Assembly: GCF_000696095.1 (NCBI RefSeq)
Contig: NZ_BAYX01000001.1
Coordinates: 496,001-560,000 of the forward strand
Direction: 5' to 3'
Source: Rhizobium rhizogenes NBRC 13257
GTDB taxonomy: Bacteria > Pseudomonadota > Alphaproteobacteria > Rhizobiales > Rhizobiaceae
Length of the DNA stretch: 64,000 bases
The notes under the pieces were generated by a model. That model ran no database searches, was not told the DNA's origin, and worked only from the letters and a program-made list of their open reading frames with translations. Positions 63,309 through 64,000 of the stretch are shown piece by piece; position 1 is the first letter of the stretch, and each line of letters starts with the position of its first letter. The position numbers and the translations under genes were made by a program.

Positions 63309-64000
63309 ATGGCCCCGATCATTTCCATCCGTAGTCTCACCAAGACTTATTCCAACGGGTTTCAGGCGCTGAAGGGTATCGACCTCGATATAGAACGGGG
63401 TGAAATCCTGGCGCTGCTTGGACCAAATGGCGCCGGCAAGACGACAATGATTTCCATCGTCTGCGGCATCGCCAATCCGAGTGGCGGCACTGTGATCGTT
63501 GGCGGTCATGACGTGGTGACGGCGTTTCGTGCCACGCGCGCAATGATCGGGCTGGTTCCGCAGGAGCTGACCACCGACCTGTTCGAGACGGTATGGAACA
63601 CGGTGAGCTTTTCACGCGGTCTGCACGGCAAGAAGCCGAATCCGGCTCACATCGAGCGGGTTCTGCGCGACCTGTCGCTATGGGACAAGAAGGACAACAT
63701 GCTGCGCCAGCTCTCCGGCGGCATGAAGCGACGTGTACTGATCGCCAAGGCGCTTTCGCATGAGCCCGAGATCCTCTTCCTCGACGAGCCGACGGCGGGT
63801 GTCGACGTGACGCTGCGCAAGGATATGTGGCACGTCGTCGAGCGGCTGCGTGCCAATGGCGTCACCATCATCCTGACGACGCATTACATTGAAGAAGCCG
63901 AGGAGATCGCCGACCGTGTCGGCGTTATCAATGGCGGTAAGCTGCTGCTGGTGGAGGACAAGAAGTCGCTGATGGCCAAGCTTGGCCGCAAGCAGCTTAT
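63309..64000 (+). CDS. ABC transporter ATPase, drug/efflux type (3' truncated by window)
   Basis: At least 230 residues: [20 protein letters not shown], Walker [12 protein letters not shown]-loop VPQEL, signature [15 protein letters not shown], Walker [14 protein letters not shown] and H-loop [10 protein letters not shown]. The family (YadG/CcmA-like) usually pairs with an ABC-2 permease, expected just beyond the window. Confidence 0.93.
   Translation, partial: MAPIISIRSLTKTYSNGFQALKGIDLDIERGEILALLGPNGAGKTTMISIVCGIANPSGGTVIVGGHDVVTAFRATRAMIGLVPQELTTDLFETVWNTVSFSRGLHGKKPNPAHIERVLRDLSLWDKKDNMLRQLSGGMKRRVLIAKALSHEPEILFLDEPTAGVDVTLRKDMWHVVERLRANGVTIILTTHYIEEAEEIADRVGVINGGKLLLVEDKKSLMAKLGRKQL

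Noticed and set aside
1..64000. CRISPR arrays and rRNA genes
   Set aside because: No regularly spaced direct repeats with unique spacers and no rRNA-like sequence were seen; the TTCCACC array has too short a period to be CRISPR.

Overview
The window is a piece of an alphaproteobacterial chromosome, most likely Rhizobiaceae (Rhizobium/Agrobacterium group). The evidence is GC-rich coding, a Zur-type znu/zigA zinc locus with rhizobial operators, an alphaproteobacterial-type LexA box (GTTC-N7-GTTC), a UvrB with a long N-terminal extension, and a prophage in dusA, a known alphaproteobacterial integration site. No species call can be made from the sequence alone.

Host left flank (1-6287): the end of a PAS-like gene, a zinc-homeostasis cluster (zigA-type GTPase, znuA, divergent znuCB-zur, with Zur-box-like palindromes before zigA and between znuA and znuC), a gamma-carbonic-anhydrase-like protein, a fumarylacetoacetate-hydrolase-family protein, and the amputated 5' end of dusA.

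Prophage (about 6288-47789, about 41.5 kb): a temperate tailed phage with a siphovirus-like HK97-type gene order, flanked by a 45-bp dusA repeat with two mismatches. From left to right: an excisionase/AlpA-like HTH gene, a replication block (PrimPol/RepA-like helicase with a cluster of TTCCACC iterons just downstream), an RNA block (three plus-strand tRNAs with encoded CCA, a promoter- and terminator-bounded structured RNA candidate, and an opposite-strand tRNA-Leu), HNH-terS-terL-portal-protease-capsid, connectors, tail tube, tail chaperones with a canonical -1 slippery heptamer, tape measure, tail tip, an SGNH-hydrolase tail spike, then a lysis cassette (GH19-like endolysin, holin candidate, nested Rz/Rz1). 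The right arm is accessory: a NYN protein, a secreted protein, a LexA-box-controlled two-gene operon, an IS110-family transposase, a possible PD-(D/E)XK protein, a translationally coupled four-gene operon carrying two tyrosine recombinases, an XRE repressor module with a large palindromic operator, a three-gene unknown cassette whose last gene is GvpU-like, and the dusA-type integrase. The phage regenerates dusA by supplying a new start and N-terminus.

Host right flank (47790-64000): the rest of dusA, a palindromic intergenic repeat that also appears in degenerate form inside uvrB, a cold shock gene, an adenylate/guanylate cyclase, an SRPBCC protein, uvrB, an MFS carboxylate-type transporter, a secreted protein, three consecutive Sel1-repeat genes, a membrane protein coupled to an acyl-CoA thioesterase, an extensin-like lipoprotein, a small membrane protein, and the start of an ABC transporter ATPase.

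The best candidates for something undescribed are the RNA next to tRNA-Leu that carries a 16-nt complement to the tRNA 3' end, the dual-recombinase operon, the SOS-controlled operon, and the three-gene cassette beside the integrase.
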